From: Promethearchaeota archaeon | GTDB lineage: Archaea; Asgardarchaeota; Lokiarchaeia; Sigyniarchaeales; Promethearchaeaceae | NCBI GenBank assembly: GCA_016933055.1 | Contig: JAFGBS010000009.1 | Location: 199,590 to 263,589 of the forward strand | Direction: 5' to 3' | DNA length: 64,000 nucleotides | Notes under the pieces: model-generated | The model's input: only the letters and a program-made list of their open reading frames with translations | Database searches by the model: none | What the model was told of the DNA's origin: nothing | Translations under genes and position numbers: made by a program | In this document: positions 9,041 to 17,094 of the stretch, piece after piece | How positions within the stretch are numbered: position 1 is the stretch's first letter | Layout of the letters: every line of letters begins with the position of its first letter

Positions 9041-10444
9041 TTATAGTTTACTTTGTTTGATTTCGTCCAAAATTATTTTGTTTTGATCGATTCGCTCTTT
9101 TCTCAATGGCCAGAAATACAAGCAAATTAAAGCTACTACTAAAATAACTACTGGCCATAACCCGATTAAAAATCTCACTCCTAGTTCACCCATAGGTCCC
9201 GTGTCACGGATTTCCCACTCTCCCCATCCGGTACCTGTAAACACAAATGCAATTACTGCAAAATTTATACCTGTAGAAAACCGATTAAAAAATGCAATTA
9301 CTCCATAATATGCACCTTCCCTTCGCACACGTAACCCAGAACGTGCGGAATCATCATCAATTACTACTGCAATGCCTTGGTCATACAAATATAAAGAGCC
9401 ACCAAGCCCTACTCCCATGACTGCAACCAGAATGTAAGTTAACAATGCGTCATTTTTTTGCGGGATAAATGACATGATTGGTAAACTTATTGCCCAGAAC
9501 GCTATGGAAAGCATGTAGGCTTTTCGAATTCCCAGTTTTCTCTGTAAATACATCCACAAAGGAGTACTTAACATTCCGGTTAACAACGCAACAAAGATGA
9601 CAATTCCGCTATCTACATTTTCGATAACAACTTCTGCATAAAATGGTACGATTGTCGGAAGAATATTGTAGACAATAAAGACCGCAAGGGCTGTGATAGC
9701 ATAGAGAACGAATGCACGATTCTTTAGCGTAATCCTAAATGATTCCTTCCAGGTAGGTGCATTTTCTGCATCTTTTGCAAACTCCTTTCGTTCGAAGGAA
9801 CCCCAAATGAACATGATTGCAATTGTTACAAATACCACTGCAGCAGCAATTATTCCATTGAGTAGGAATTTAGCAGGGGCTTCGGGATCTCCTTGATTAA
9901 TAAGATCCCCAATAATAAATTCTGGAGTTAGGAATGCGATCAGTAATCCAACAATAGTGAAGACTGAACGCCATAATCCCACTCTTCTACGGTCATGATC
10001 TGTTAAAAACATCTCTGGCCAGAGTCCGTTAAAGTTAACCGTAAACATGGTAAATATTAGATCGAATAAGATTAATACGGCAAGGAGGTAGACCATTATA
10101 GCTAAATCTGTACCTTGAATAAGGTTACCAGGGAACCATAAGATAATCATTAACAAACAAAGGGGAATCCATGAAATTAGAACATAGATTTTTCGTCTTC
10201 CCCATCGAGTCTTAGTCCGATCGGAAATTACTCCTATCATGGGATCATCAAATGCGTCCCAAATACTATACATAATCCAAACCACCGAAATCATCCATGC
10301 TTGTAATCCAACATGAGTTAAATAATATGCAAACCCAAGAAACATGAAATTCTGAAGTGCCAAATTATCTGCAAGCGTTCCAAACGAATAAGCTATTCGT
10401 GTAAGGGGTTTAGTTTCCTCTGGTCTTTCTGTTATGCGCATCAT
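9041..10444 (-). CDS. GPH-type sugar:cation symporter (MFS_2, MelB-like)
   Basis: 467 residues with about 12 hydrophobic membrane spans. The N-terminal third has the GPH hallmark DPMIGVISDRTKTRWGRRK, the loop between helices 2 and 3 in MelB-type carriers, preceded by the IWDAFDDP motif whose acidic residues bind the coupling cation. It probably imports a glycoside, hexuronide or pentoside with sodium or protons. The ceramidase-like/PIG-L gene is upstream in the same direction, but a 120-base gap with its own TATA element and inverted repeat suggests a separate promoter. GH127 glycosidase nearby (689) is a possible consumer of the sugar. Confidence 0.87.
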   Translation of the reverse strand: MMRITERPEETKPLTRIAYSFGTLADNLALQNFMFLGFAYYLTHVGLQAWMISVVWIMYSIWDAFDDPMIGVISDRTKTRWGRRKIYVLISWIPLCLLMIILWFPGNLIQGTDLAIMVYLLAVLILFDLIFTMFTVNFNGLWPEMFLTDHDRRRVGLWRSVFTIVGLLIAFLTPEFIIGDLINQGDPEAPAKFLLNGIIAAAVVFVTIAIMFIWGSFERKEFAKDAENAPTWKESFRITLKNRAFVLYAITALAVFIVYNILPTIVPFYAEVVIENVDSGIVIFVALLTGMLSTPLWMYLQRKLGIRKAYMLSIAFWAISLPIMSFIPQKNDALLTYILVAVMGVGLGGSLYLYDQGIAVVIDDDSARSGLRVRREGAYYGVIAFFNRFSTGINFAVIAFVFTGTGWGEWEIRDTGPMGELGVRFLIGLWPVVILVVALICLYFWPLRKERIDQNKIILDEIKQSKL

Positions 10445-10475
10445 TTTTTTTTCACTTTTGATTTTTTTTTTTTTT

Positions 10476-10485
10476 CATTATATGC
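10476..10485 (-). promoter_or_regulatory. TATA element of the symporter gene
   Basis: The minus strand reads GCATATAATG, about 36 bases before the ATG at 10444, implying a short A-rich leader of about 10 bases. The poly-T tracts on the plus strand around it appear as poly-A on the transcribed message and are not terminators for this gene. Confidence 0.45.
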
Positions 10486-10499
10486 TCAATGTCTGAAAA

Positions 10500-10526
10500 A
10501 CATGAAATTCTGTAGCATTTTCATGT
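10500..10526. promoter_or_regulatory. Inverted repeat upstream of the symporter TATA, candidate regulator site
   Basis: ACATGAAA (10500-10507) and TTTCATGT (10519-10526) are perfectly complementary with an 11-base spacer. The element sits just upstream of the symporter TATA element and reads as a dyad on either strand, as a dimeric DNA-binding protein would need. No regulator gene is adjacent. Confidence 0.4.
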
Positions 10527-10567
10527 ACTATTTTTTTTTGTTTTTTTAATTCATTCTTTTTTAGAGA

Positions 10568-12544
10568 CTAGATAGGTTCCCCAAGATCATGGAGGAATCC
10601 TGCATCAAGTTTTCGAAAAACTTCTCCGTATTTTGCACCAAAACTTGCTCCTATTTCACCATAATAGGCACGAACTAAGATATTGACTCGAATTGGATTG
10701 GGAATATCCTCTTCTAATAGATCAACACGCAGATTATTAGCACGTGCTAATAGTTTTCGTTGATGGAACCAATTTTTCATAACAGTTTGGTGCTGAGAAA
10801 CCGCATTAATTTTCGTATCGATAACATCAGTAATATCCAAATGGAAATTTATCACTTGCGGGTTCAAATTTTCCGCAAATAGGTATCTCTCTCCGACAGT
10901 ATGAATCTCTAATCCTTCTTTGAAATGGTGTCGATAATAGGAATCAAAACTAGCCTGCCAGCAGGCATCATTCACCACTCTTGCAGTGATGATGTGGTCG
11001 GGATTCTCCTCATACAGTGGTGCGACGTCAAAAGTTACTACCACATCCGGTTTATGGATGCGGATTAATTTCACGAAAATTTCACGAAGAATTTCATAAT
11101 CGGCCGTATATAACGTATCGGAAGGATAGTCTAAGTGGATGGTTTTTTCAGCTCCCAAAATTGCATATGCTTTTTCCGCTTCTTTACGGTTTCTGTTAAT
11201 TGTTTTTTCGGGAGTAAGTCCTACCGAGTCTCCATAATCATCAGTTATTCGAACGCAAATGAGTTTATTTCCTTCATCCGTAAGTTTTGCGAGTAATCCT
11301 CCGGAAAATATGGTTATATCATCTGCATGTGGAGACACCGCCATAATGGTCTTGTATTTTAAGATATCCCTAATTGCTTCTTGAATTGCATCCGATGCAG
11401 CTAATCCCATCGATTCCATTTCATGTCCCACAAAGTTTTCCTTTGTTTCTGGTTTTAAAAACTGGACTGGGTCTAGATTCCATTCCTTTCGGGGAATAAA
11501 ATATCCCACTGAATCATTTACGTGACTCATGATGATAAAATGGTGATCAGTGTATTTTTCTAACAATGGATTGATTAATCCTGGAAAAGGTTCTCCTGGA
11601 ATAGTTAATAAATGTAAATTTCCGATTCGAATCTTTCCAATAGAACTACGTATTACATTTTCTTTAACCATCCTTAAATTAAAGATACCTAAAGTGTTTA
11701 ATAAAGAAAAATCATCGTTTTCTAAAGGTAGATCAACATGACGCTCTCGAATTTCAATCTTATTCGATTCTATATTGCATAAATTTTTAGAAATTCGTTG
11801 CAGTCCAGCAAATACTTCATTTGCCAAAATTTCCATTTTATCGTAGCCTTGTTCCACGTAAATAGGAGTTTGAGATCCACACAAACCTAAAGAAAATAGT
11901 GCAACTCCCCCCATTGATTGTTCAATTTTCATACTAACTAGTCCGGGATAATCTCCTGAGATCTGGACATTTTCTCGGGTAGTAATTTCAGGTTGAGCTG
12001 GGAAAGTCCATAATGTGCCTATAATTTCGTCTCCTTCTTTAAATTGAATCAGGTTAAGAGTGTCTTCTACGAGATTCTCAAGCCGAAAATTTACAATTAA
12101 TTCTTTAATCGATTTTGAACCAAAATATATATCCACAGATCTTAGTGATTGCAATGTCTGTTCCACGCTTTGGATAATTTGATGGCGCAAGAATAGCATA
12201 TATCGGGAATTGATTCCAGATTTTCCAATCAAGGGACCCCATAATCCCATAGTATCAGGACCTGCATGAGTATGCGTAGAGAACACGAAAATTCGCGACT
12301 TTTTAAGTCCCAAACCTACAAGATCCGCTTTTACTAAGGAAATAAAATCTTGAAGCAATCCTACGCACTCTACGGAAATTAAAACAATCCGTTCTTTATC
12401 ATCATCTAACACTAAAGAGCGTACATATATTGGATCATGCAACCCCTCTACCAAAGGTGCTTCCATCGTTGCATATCCCGCAATGTACATATTTCCAAAT
12501 TCCTCTCTTGGAGTAATTTCCACCTTGTAAGTACCGCATTTCAT
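10568..12544 (-). CDS. Fusion of a neutral ceramidase-like domain with a PIG-L-type deacetylase
   Basis: About 658 residues in two parts. Residues 1 to about 385 match the neutral/alkaline ceramidase N-terminal fold: TYKVEITP at the start, then STHTHAGPD with His91 and His93 as likely zinc ligands. Residues about 400-655 are a PIG-L/GlcNAc-deacetylase domain: SPHADD (Pro405 to Asp409, Ala for the usual Pro), GG, then ENPDH with His517. PIG-L enzymes are zinc hydrolases that remove N-acetyl groups from GlcNAc-type conjugates; ceramidase-like ones split amide bonds. Both halves are thus amide hydrolases. No signal peptide is seen. I use the ATG at 12544 because the TATA-like TTTATAAT (12586-12595, minus) is too close to the alternative at 12577. 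Confidence 0.82.
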   Translation of the reverse strand: MKCGTYKVEITPREEFGNMYIAGYATMEAPLVEGLHDPIYVRSLVLDDDKERIVLISVECVGLLQDFISLVKADLVGLGLKKSRIFVFSTHTHAGPDTMGLWGPLIGKSGINSRYMLFLRHQIIQSVEQTLQSLRSVDIYFGSKSIKELIVNFRLENLVEDTLNLIQFKEGDEIIGTLWTFPAQPEITTRENVQISGDYPGLVSMKIEQSMGGVALFSLGLCGSQTPIYVEQGYDKMEILANEVFAGLQRISKNLCNIESNKIEIRERHVDLPLENDDFSLLNTLGIFNLRMVKENVIRSSIGKIRIGNLHLLTIPGEPFPGLINPLLEKYTDHHFIIMSHVNDSVGYFIPRKEWNLDPVQFLKPETKENFVGHEMESMGLAASDAIQEAIRDILKYKTIMAVSPHADDITIFSGGLLAKLTDEGNKLICVRITDDYGDSVGLTPEKTINRNRKEAEKAYAILGAEKTIHLDYPSDTLYTADYEILREIFVKLIRIHKPDVVVTFDVAPLYEENPDHIITARVVNDACWQASFDSYYRHHFKEGLEIHTVGERYLFAENLNPQVINFHLDITDVIDTKINAVSQHQTVMKNWFHQRKLLARANNLRVDLLEEDIPNPIRVNILVRAYYGEIGASFGAKYGEVFRKLDAGFLHDLGEPI

Positions 12545-12657
12545 GATATTTTTCACTGAACGATGATTATTATACAATCGCTACTAAATTATAAAAAAAT
12601 TCTCTAATAAGAGTATTAAAAGACTAGAATAGAAATCTACATGAAGAGAAGATATCA

Positions 12658-13680
12658 ATGCCCAGTACGATCAAATTTGGTCAGAATCTTGCCGTAGATG
12701 TAATGAATGATGCAGGTTCTTATGTTTTAGTTACCCAAACCCCCCCGTTTACCTCTGTGCTTAAATCCAAACTATCCAATTTTCCCGCATATACCCTATT
12801 TCCGAAAAAAATGGATATTCACTACCAAGAAGAACTCGCTCAAAAGAAATCAAGCAAGCAAACCATTGGATATGTTATAGGATTCGGAGGAGGTGTTGCG
12901 ATTGATACAGCAAAATATCTTTCTTGGAAATGGAACCTTCCCTTAATCCAAATTCCCTCGATAATTTCAACAGATGCGTTTTTAACCCATGAAATCGGAG
13001 TACGAGTCGAAAATAAGGTGAGGTATATCGGGAAAGTTGTTCCTGAACAGCTGATAATTGATTATGAAATTATCAAATCCGCTCCAAAAGTTTTGAATTA
13101 TGCGGGAACATGTGATGTGCTTTCGATCTGCACAGCTTTAGGAGATTGGAAAATAGCTCATGAACAATTTGGTGACCCTATGGATGTCTCTATCTTTAGA
13201 AGTGCACGGGATTGTGCCCAACGTTTGCTTGATGATGCATTCATAATAAAAGAGATGCAAGAAGAAGGAATCCGAAAATTAGTAGGATATTTACAAGAAG
13301 AAATACAAATTTGTGAAAAATGGGGCTCATCAAGACCCGAGGAGGGGGGGGAACACCATTTGGCTTACTGTATTGAAGAATTAAGTCCAAAAAGATATTT
13401 ACATGGTGCTTTAGTAGCTTTAAATATCTTAACGGTGTTACGACTTCAAGAGGATTATGCAGAATTTCAACCTGCTGAATTAAAACATTTCTTTGATATA
13501 ATAGGGCACAGTTACACTTTTTCACAAATAGGAGTTACTTCCGATATTTACAGAAAAGCACTCGATTCTATCATGTTCTACGTGCGGAGAGAAAAATTGG
13601 AAAAAGGAATCTGGTATACTGAAGATCCCTTTTTGCGATATTCCATTGCTGAAATAATAGATTGGATTTCTAAATTCTAA
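12658..13680 (+). CDS. egsA: sn-Glycerol-1-phosphate dehydrogenase
   Basis: 340 residues of the iron-alcohol-dehydrogenase-like superfamily. The NAD(P)-binding GFGGGVAIDTAK is at 75-86, followed by PLIQIPSIISTDAF, and AGTCDVLS with Asp153 plus His233/234 and His249 (YLHGALVAL) form the expected metal site. The combination GGG-x-x-x-D-x-AK, S-x-D and ALGDWKIA is that of EgsA/AraM-type G1P dehydrogenases, which reduce dihydroxyacetone phosphate to the archaeal lipid backbone. The next enzyme in the pathway is at 1-192. A run of nine Gs at about 13342-13351 keeps the frame. It is divergent from the ceramidase/PIG-L gene. A general glycerol dehydrogenase is the main alternative. Confidence 0.83.
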   Translation: MPSTIKFGQNLAVDVMNDAGSYVLVTQTPPFTSVLKSKLSNFPAYTLFPKKMDIHYQEELAQKKSSKQTIGYVIGFGGGVAIDTAKYLSWKWNLPLIQIPSIISTDAFLTHEIGVRVENKVRYIGKVVPEQLIIDYEIIKSAPKVLNYAGTCDVLSICTALGDWKIAHEQFGDPMDVSIFRSARDCAQRLLDDAFIIKEMQEEGIRKLVGYLQEEIQICEKWGSSRPEEGGEHHLAYCIEELSPKRYLHGALVALNILTVLRLQEDYAEFQPAELKHFFDIIGHSYTFSQIGVTSDIYRKALDSIMFYVRREKLEKGIWYTEDPFLRYSIAEIIDWISKF

Positions 13681-13821
13681 TTGATGAAGAAAGTCCATCT
13701 GTAATATTTCTAATTTCTTTCACTTTAAAAGAAAGAACTGGACCTTATAACAAAAATTTATTATCTCTAAACGGGATAAATGGATCATTGAAATTATTCG
13801 AAAAACACATAGAAACGGAAG

Positions 13822-15141
13822 TTGAGTGAAAAATTGATACAGACAACTCTCAGTATTTGGGATCTCGGTGGGCAAGAAAGATTCGATTCCTTCAAGGAGA
13901 GCTATATGCGGGGTACTGCAGCTATAGTATTGGTATTCGACTTAGTCAATTTCGATTCTTTCAGCAAATTGGATTCTTATTTAGAAACAGCGAGGAATGG
14001 TGCAGGTAATGTACCTATTTTGCTCGTTGGCAATAAATCTGATTTAGAAACTGAGGAAGAATTAGGACAAGTGATCCATCAAAATGAGATTGATGATTGG
14101 ATGCGCCTTCACCAGATCACTGATTTTATGAAAACCTCCGCTAAAACTGGGGAAAATGTAAGAAAAATGTTCACAAAAGTCACTATCATGTCATTAGTTG
14201 ATATAGATGAAAATCCCCGTATGGGTGAAGTTCGTGATGGAGGTTTCTTATTCAAAATAGTCGTGATTGGTGCCGCAGGGGTCGGTAAAACATCGTTAGT
14301 ACATCGATTCACTGAGAATGTCTTTCTCCAAGATTATAAGCTCACAGTTGGTGTGGATTTTATTGTGAAGAATTTAGAGATTGATGAGGATCTCCTTCCA
14401 ACAGATGTATTACAAAATCTAAAAACCTATATGGAAGAAAAAGAACCAAAACAACCTATTAAACCAATAACTCCTCCCGATGCAGAAAAACCGATAAAGC
14501 CCGAACCTTTTGCAATCGCATCCACTCAAAAAATAGAAAAACCTCTACCCAAACCTGCACCTAAAAAAGAACCTACGTTGATTCATCCCCCAAAAGAAGT
14601 TCCTCCGGAAAAAGTAATCAGTGTAATTTATAATAAGCAAATGATTTTGAATTCTCGCAATAAATTCATCCTTCAAATTCAGAGTGAACATTTTTTCACT
14701 GATCCTTACGTTGAAATTACAATTAAGCCGGAATTTCCAGGGTGTATTGTCACTCCCAATGAAATCATATTGGATCAAGCGAAACCTGAAGAACAAATAG
14801 AATTTAATATTACTCCGATGAGTGTAGGGGATTTAGAGGATGCAAGCATGAAGATATTACATGATCAAAAACAAAGATATACATTTCACACTCCAAGTAA
14901 AGTAGTATCTCAAGTTAGTAGTTGGATTCTTATAGGGATATGCTTAGCGTTTTTATTACTAGGTCCACTTTTTGGTGAGACTTTCTTTAGTGGTTATTCT
15001 ATAGGTCCTCTATCAATAACCCTCATAAGCCTTATCCTAGCAGCAGTATTGTTGGTTTTTGGATTAATCTCATACTTTTCTAAGAAGCAAAAACATACTG
15101 ATCATGCGGATTTTACCATAAAAGATGGTAATAATGATTAG
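13822..15141 (+). CDS. Circularly permuted Ras-like GTPase with C-terminal membrane anchor
   Basis: 439 residues. The GTPase motifs occur in permuted order: G3 WDLGGQE (13-19), G4 NKSD (71-74), G5 TSAK (105-108), then G1 GAAGVGKTS (150-158) and G2 Thr175 in KLTVGVDF. An ordinary Ras fold runs G1-G2-G3-G4-G5; here the chain starts at strand 3 and the old N-terminus is joined after the last helix by a loop (about 122-143). After G2 comes a Pro/Lys-rich linker (about 191-255), a beta-rich Ig-like segment (about 258-350), and two hydrophobic spans (about 368-390 and 395-418). A stop (TAG, 13810) four codons before the TTG start excludes a hidden upstream G1. It should hang the GTPase on the inner membrane face. 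Function unknown. Confidence 0.82.
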   Translation: MSEKLIQTTLSIWDLGGQERFDSFKESYMRGTAAIVLVFDLVNFDSFSKLDSYLETARNGAGNVPILLVGNKSDLETEEELGQVIHQNEIDDWMRLHQITDFMKTSAKTGENVRKMFTKVTIMSLVDIDENPRMGEVRDGGFLFKIVVIGAAGVGKTSLVHRFTENVFLQDYKLTVGVDFIVKNLEIDEDLLPTDVLQNLKTYMEEKEPKQPIKPITPPDAEKPIKPEPFAIASTQKIEKPLPKPAPKKEPTLIHPPKEVPPEKVISVIYNKQMILNSRNKFILQIQSEHFFTDPYVEITIKPEFPGCIVTPNEIILDQAKPEEQIEFNITPMSVGDLEDASMKILHDQKQRYTFHTPSKVVSQVSSWILIGICLAFLLLGPLFGETFFSGYSIGPLSITLISLILAAVLLVFGLISYFSKKQKHTDHADFTIKDGNND

Positions 15142-15168
15142 AATTCACTGTTTTCCTATTTCTTTTAT

Positions 15169-17037
15169 TTAATATTCCATAGATTTTATACGTTCAGCGA
15201 TAATCTGCGCGGACGTATCATCATACATAATTTTATACAAATGTTGTGCTTTTTGGAAATTTTCCAGTGCAGAATTGGTTTCATTGCGATCGATGTGAAT
15301 TTCTGCAGACTTTACCAATAAATCTGCTTGTTTTCTTCGAAAATTTTCTTCTTGATAAATCACAAGAGACTTAGCATAATGCTCTAAAGCCTTATCTAAT
15401 TGATCTAGGTTTTCTGCATATATATTTCCTAATTTTTCGTATATGTCTCCCTCTGCTTCTTTTTCTCCAAATTTTTCATAAATTTCCTGGGCTAATTGAT
15501 AATATTCCAAACATAATCCGAATTTCTCTTTCACGAGATATAGATCTCCAAGATGGTGGTAAAAAAAAGCTTCCTTTTGTTCAAACTGTAAAGTTCTAAC
15601 CAGATTTAATCCTTCCACAAGAATATTCTCTGCGATCTCCAATGAATTTTCTTTCAGATAAATGATAGATAGTAATTCATAATCTTCGATGCATTCCCGG
15701 TAGAATTCATTCCTTTTTTTTATTGCAAGTGCCAAGTTACTATACTTCTTTGCTAAATGATAATACGCTTGCCCTTGTTCAAAATATAACCTCCCAAATT
15801 TAGAAAATACCATTGCCAAGCCAAACTCATTTTGGGTTTCTTGGAAGAATACGGCATTTTTTTGCAAAATAGCATACGCACGAGCATAATTTTGCAATTT
15901 AAGATACACATCTGCAATATTATTAAAGATTGAGACTTGATCGACTATATCAGTGGATTCTTCATAAGCTTTTTTATATTTCCGTAAAGCAGTATCAAAG
16001 TTATTGAGTTTGAAGTAGATATTTCCTATATTATTCAAAACTCGAATACGTCGTCGATTATCATGAGTTTTTTCCAAAATTCCATAGGCATCATCAAAAT
16101 AATTAAGCGCTGTGTAAAAATTACCCCTATCCTCATAAAACAAACCTAGTTCATTCTTGACTATCGCAAGACCGGTTCTTGAATTTTCATTCTCCTCAGT
16201 GCTAAACTCTTCTTCTGCTGATTCTAAGTATCTAAGAATTTCAGATTCATTACCCATCTGAGATAGCAATCGGTTCGCCAATTGCAATTTTAAATAAGCA
16301 GTATTCTTACCCAACTGACAGGCTAATTCAATATCACTACGGAGTTTCTGGATCTCAAAATCTTGATCGATAATAGAGAGTTCATATTCATCATATTCTA
16401 AGGGAGTCGATTCCAAGAATTTTGATTCAAATCCAGGATTCATCATTTCAGTTTCCTTACCTGAATCCATGGGAATGGGAGGATCTTGATAGCTTTTTTC
16501 CAGAACTGCACCATCAGGGGTAATCTTTCCTGATGATTGATATAATTCAGACAGAGCTACTAAAGAACGAGCAAAATAGAATTTATCTTCATCTTCTGGA
16601 TGAGAAATGGTGTAGGGTACATTTTTTATATTCTCCCCATCAGTTTGAAACACTAGAAAACCGTTATTAAATTGCTCAACGCGTGTAAAATCAAATATAA
16701 TACATAATGCACCAAATTCAAATGTTGATAAACTTTTTACATCTTGTTCTGATAATTTCCCTCCACTTCGTGGAAAACCATGAAAAAATCCACAGATAAA
16801 CGAATTCTTTCCATATACATTTATATCTATTGTGCAGAAAGATTTAGTGATTTTTTTCTCGTTGGGGGTTCCTGTATTATGGGGTATAAAATTTCTAACT
16901 TCCACTTGTCCATCCTTGGCAATCTCACCAATACAAAATCCATACGTATGTTGGATATCCCCTGGATCCATTAAACGATTAGCATATTTTCCTGAAAATA
17001 GTATCATGTCTCGAAAACATTTCGAGGATATTTTGAC
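15169..17037 (-). CDS. MPN (JAB1/Rpn11-like) domain fused to tetratricopeptide repeats
   Basis: About 622 residues. Residues 1-130 follow the MPN fold: MVKISS start, YGFCIGE with Glu39, then GFFHGFP and LSEQD with His87, Ser97 and Asp100, and ALCIIFDF leading to the last strands. In active JAMM peptidases the motif is E...HxH-x10-D; here the second His is Phe89, so zinc binding and isopeptidase activity are doubtful. Residues about 225-620 are a long run of TPR repeats (NEIGNIYFKL-like units), a protein-binding scaffold. I prefer the ATG at 17037 because Rpn11-like proteins begin with VKIS and because an upstream TATA suits it; TTG at 17061 would add eight residues. Convergent with the permuted GTPase gene. 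Confidence 0.72.
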   Translation of the reverse strand, partial: VKISSKCFRDMILFSGKYANRLMDPGDIQHTYGFCIGEIAKDGQVEVRNFIPHNTGTPNEKKITKSFCTIDINVYGKNSFICGFFHGFPRSGGKLSEQDVKSLSTFEFGALCIIFDFTRVEQFNNGFLVFQTDGENIKNVPYTISHPEDEDKFYFARSLVALSELYQSSGKITPDGAVLEKSYQDPPIPMDSGKETEMMNPGFESKFLESTPLEYDEYELSIIDQDFEIQKLRSDIELACQLGKNTAYLKLQLANRLLSQMGNESEILRYLESAEEEFSTEENENSRTGLAIVKNELGLFYEDRGNFYTALNYFDDAYGILEKTHDNRRRIRVLNNIGNIYFKLNNFDTALRKYKKAYEESTDIVDQVSIFNNIADVYLKLQNYARAYAILQKNAVFFQETQNEFGLAMVFSKFGRLYFEQGQAYYHLAKKYSNLALAIKKRNEFYRECIEDYELLSIIYLKENSLEIAENILVEGLNLVRTLQFEQKEAFFYHHLGDLYLVKEKFGLCLEYYQLAQEIYEKFGEKEAEGDIYEKLGNIYAENLDQLDKALEHYAKSLVIYQEENFRRKQADLLVKSAEIHIDRNETNSALENFQKAQHLYKIMYDDTSAQIIAERIKSMEY

Positions 17038-17094
17038 CATAGGAGTTATCAACACTATCAACTAAAATAGAAAAGAAAAACCCCCCCTTTATTT

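Noticed and set aside
10450..10560. Poly-T stretches as terminators for the symporter
   Set aside because: They read as poly-A on the transcribed minus strand and lie upstream of its start, so they are not the symporter terminator; a role for the upstream gene is not supported.
13340..13352. G run in the G1P dehydrogenase as a frameshift
   Set aside because: The frame continues correctly into HHLAYCIEEL and YLHGALV, so the run does not break the gene.
17082..17092. Run of Cs before the YprB stop as a disrupted gene
   Set aside because: It falls in the space between the two minus-strand genes and outside both reading frames.
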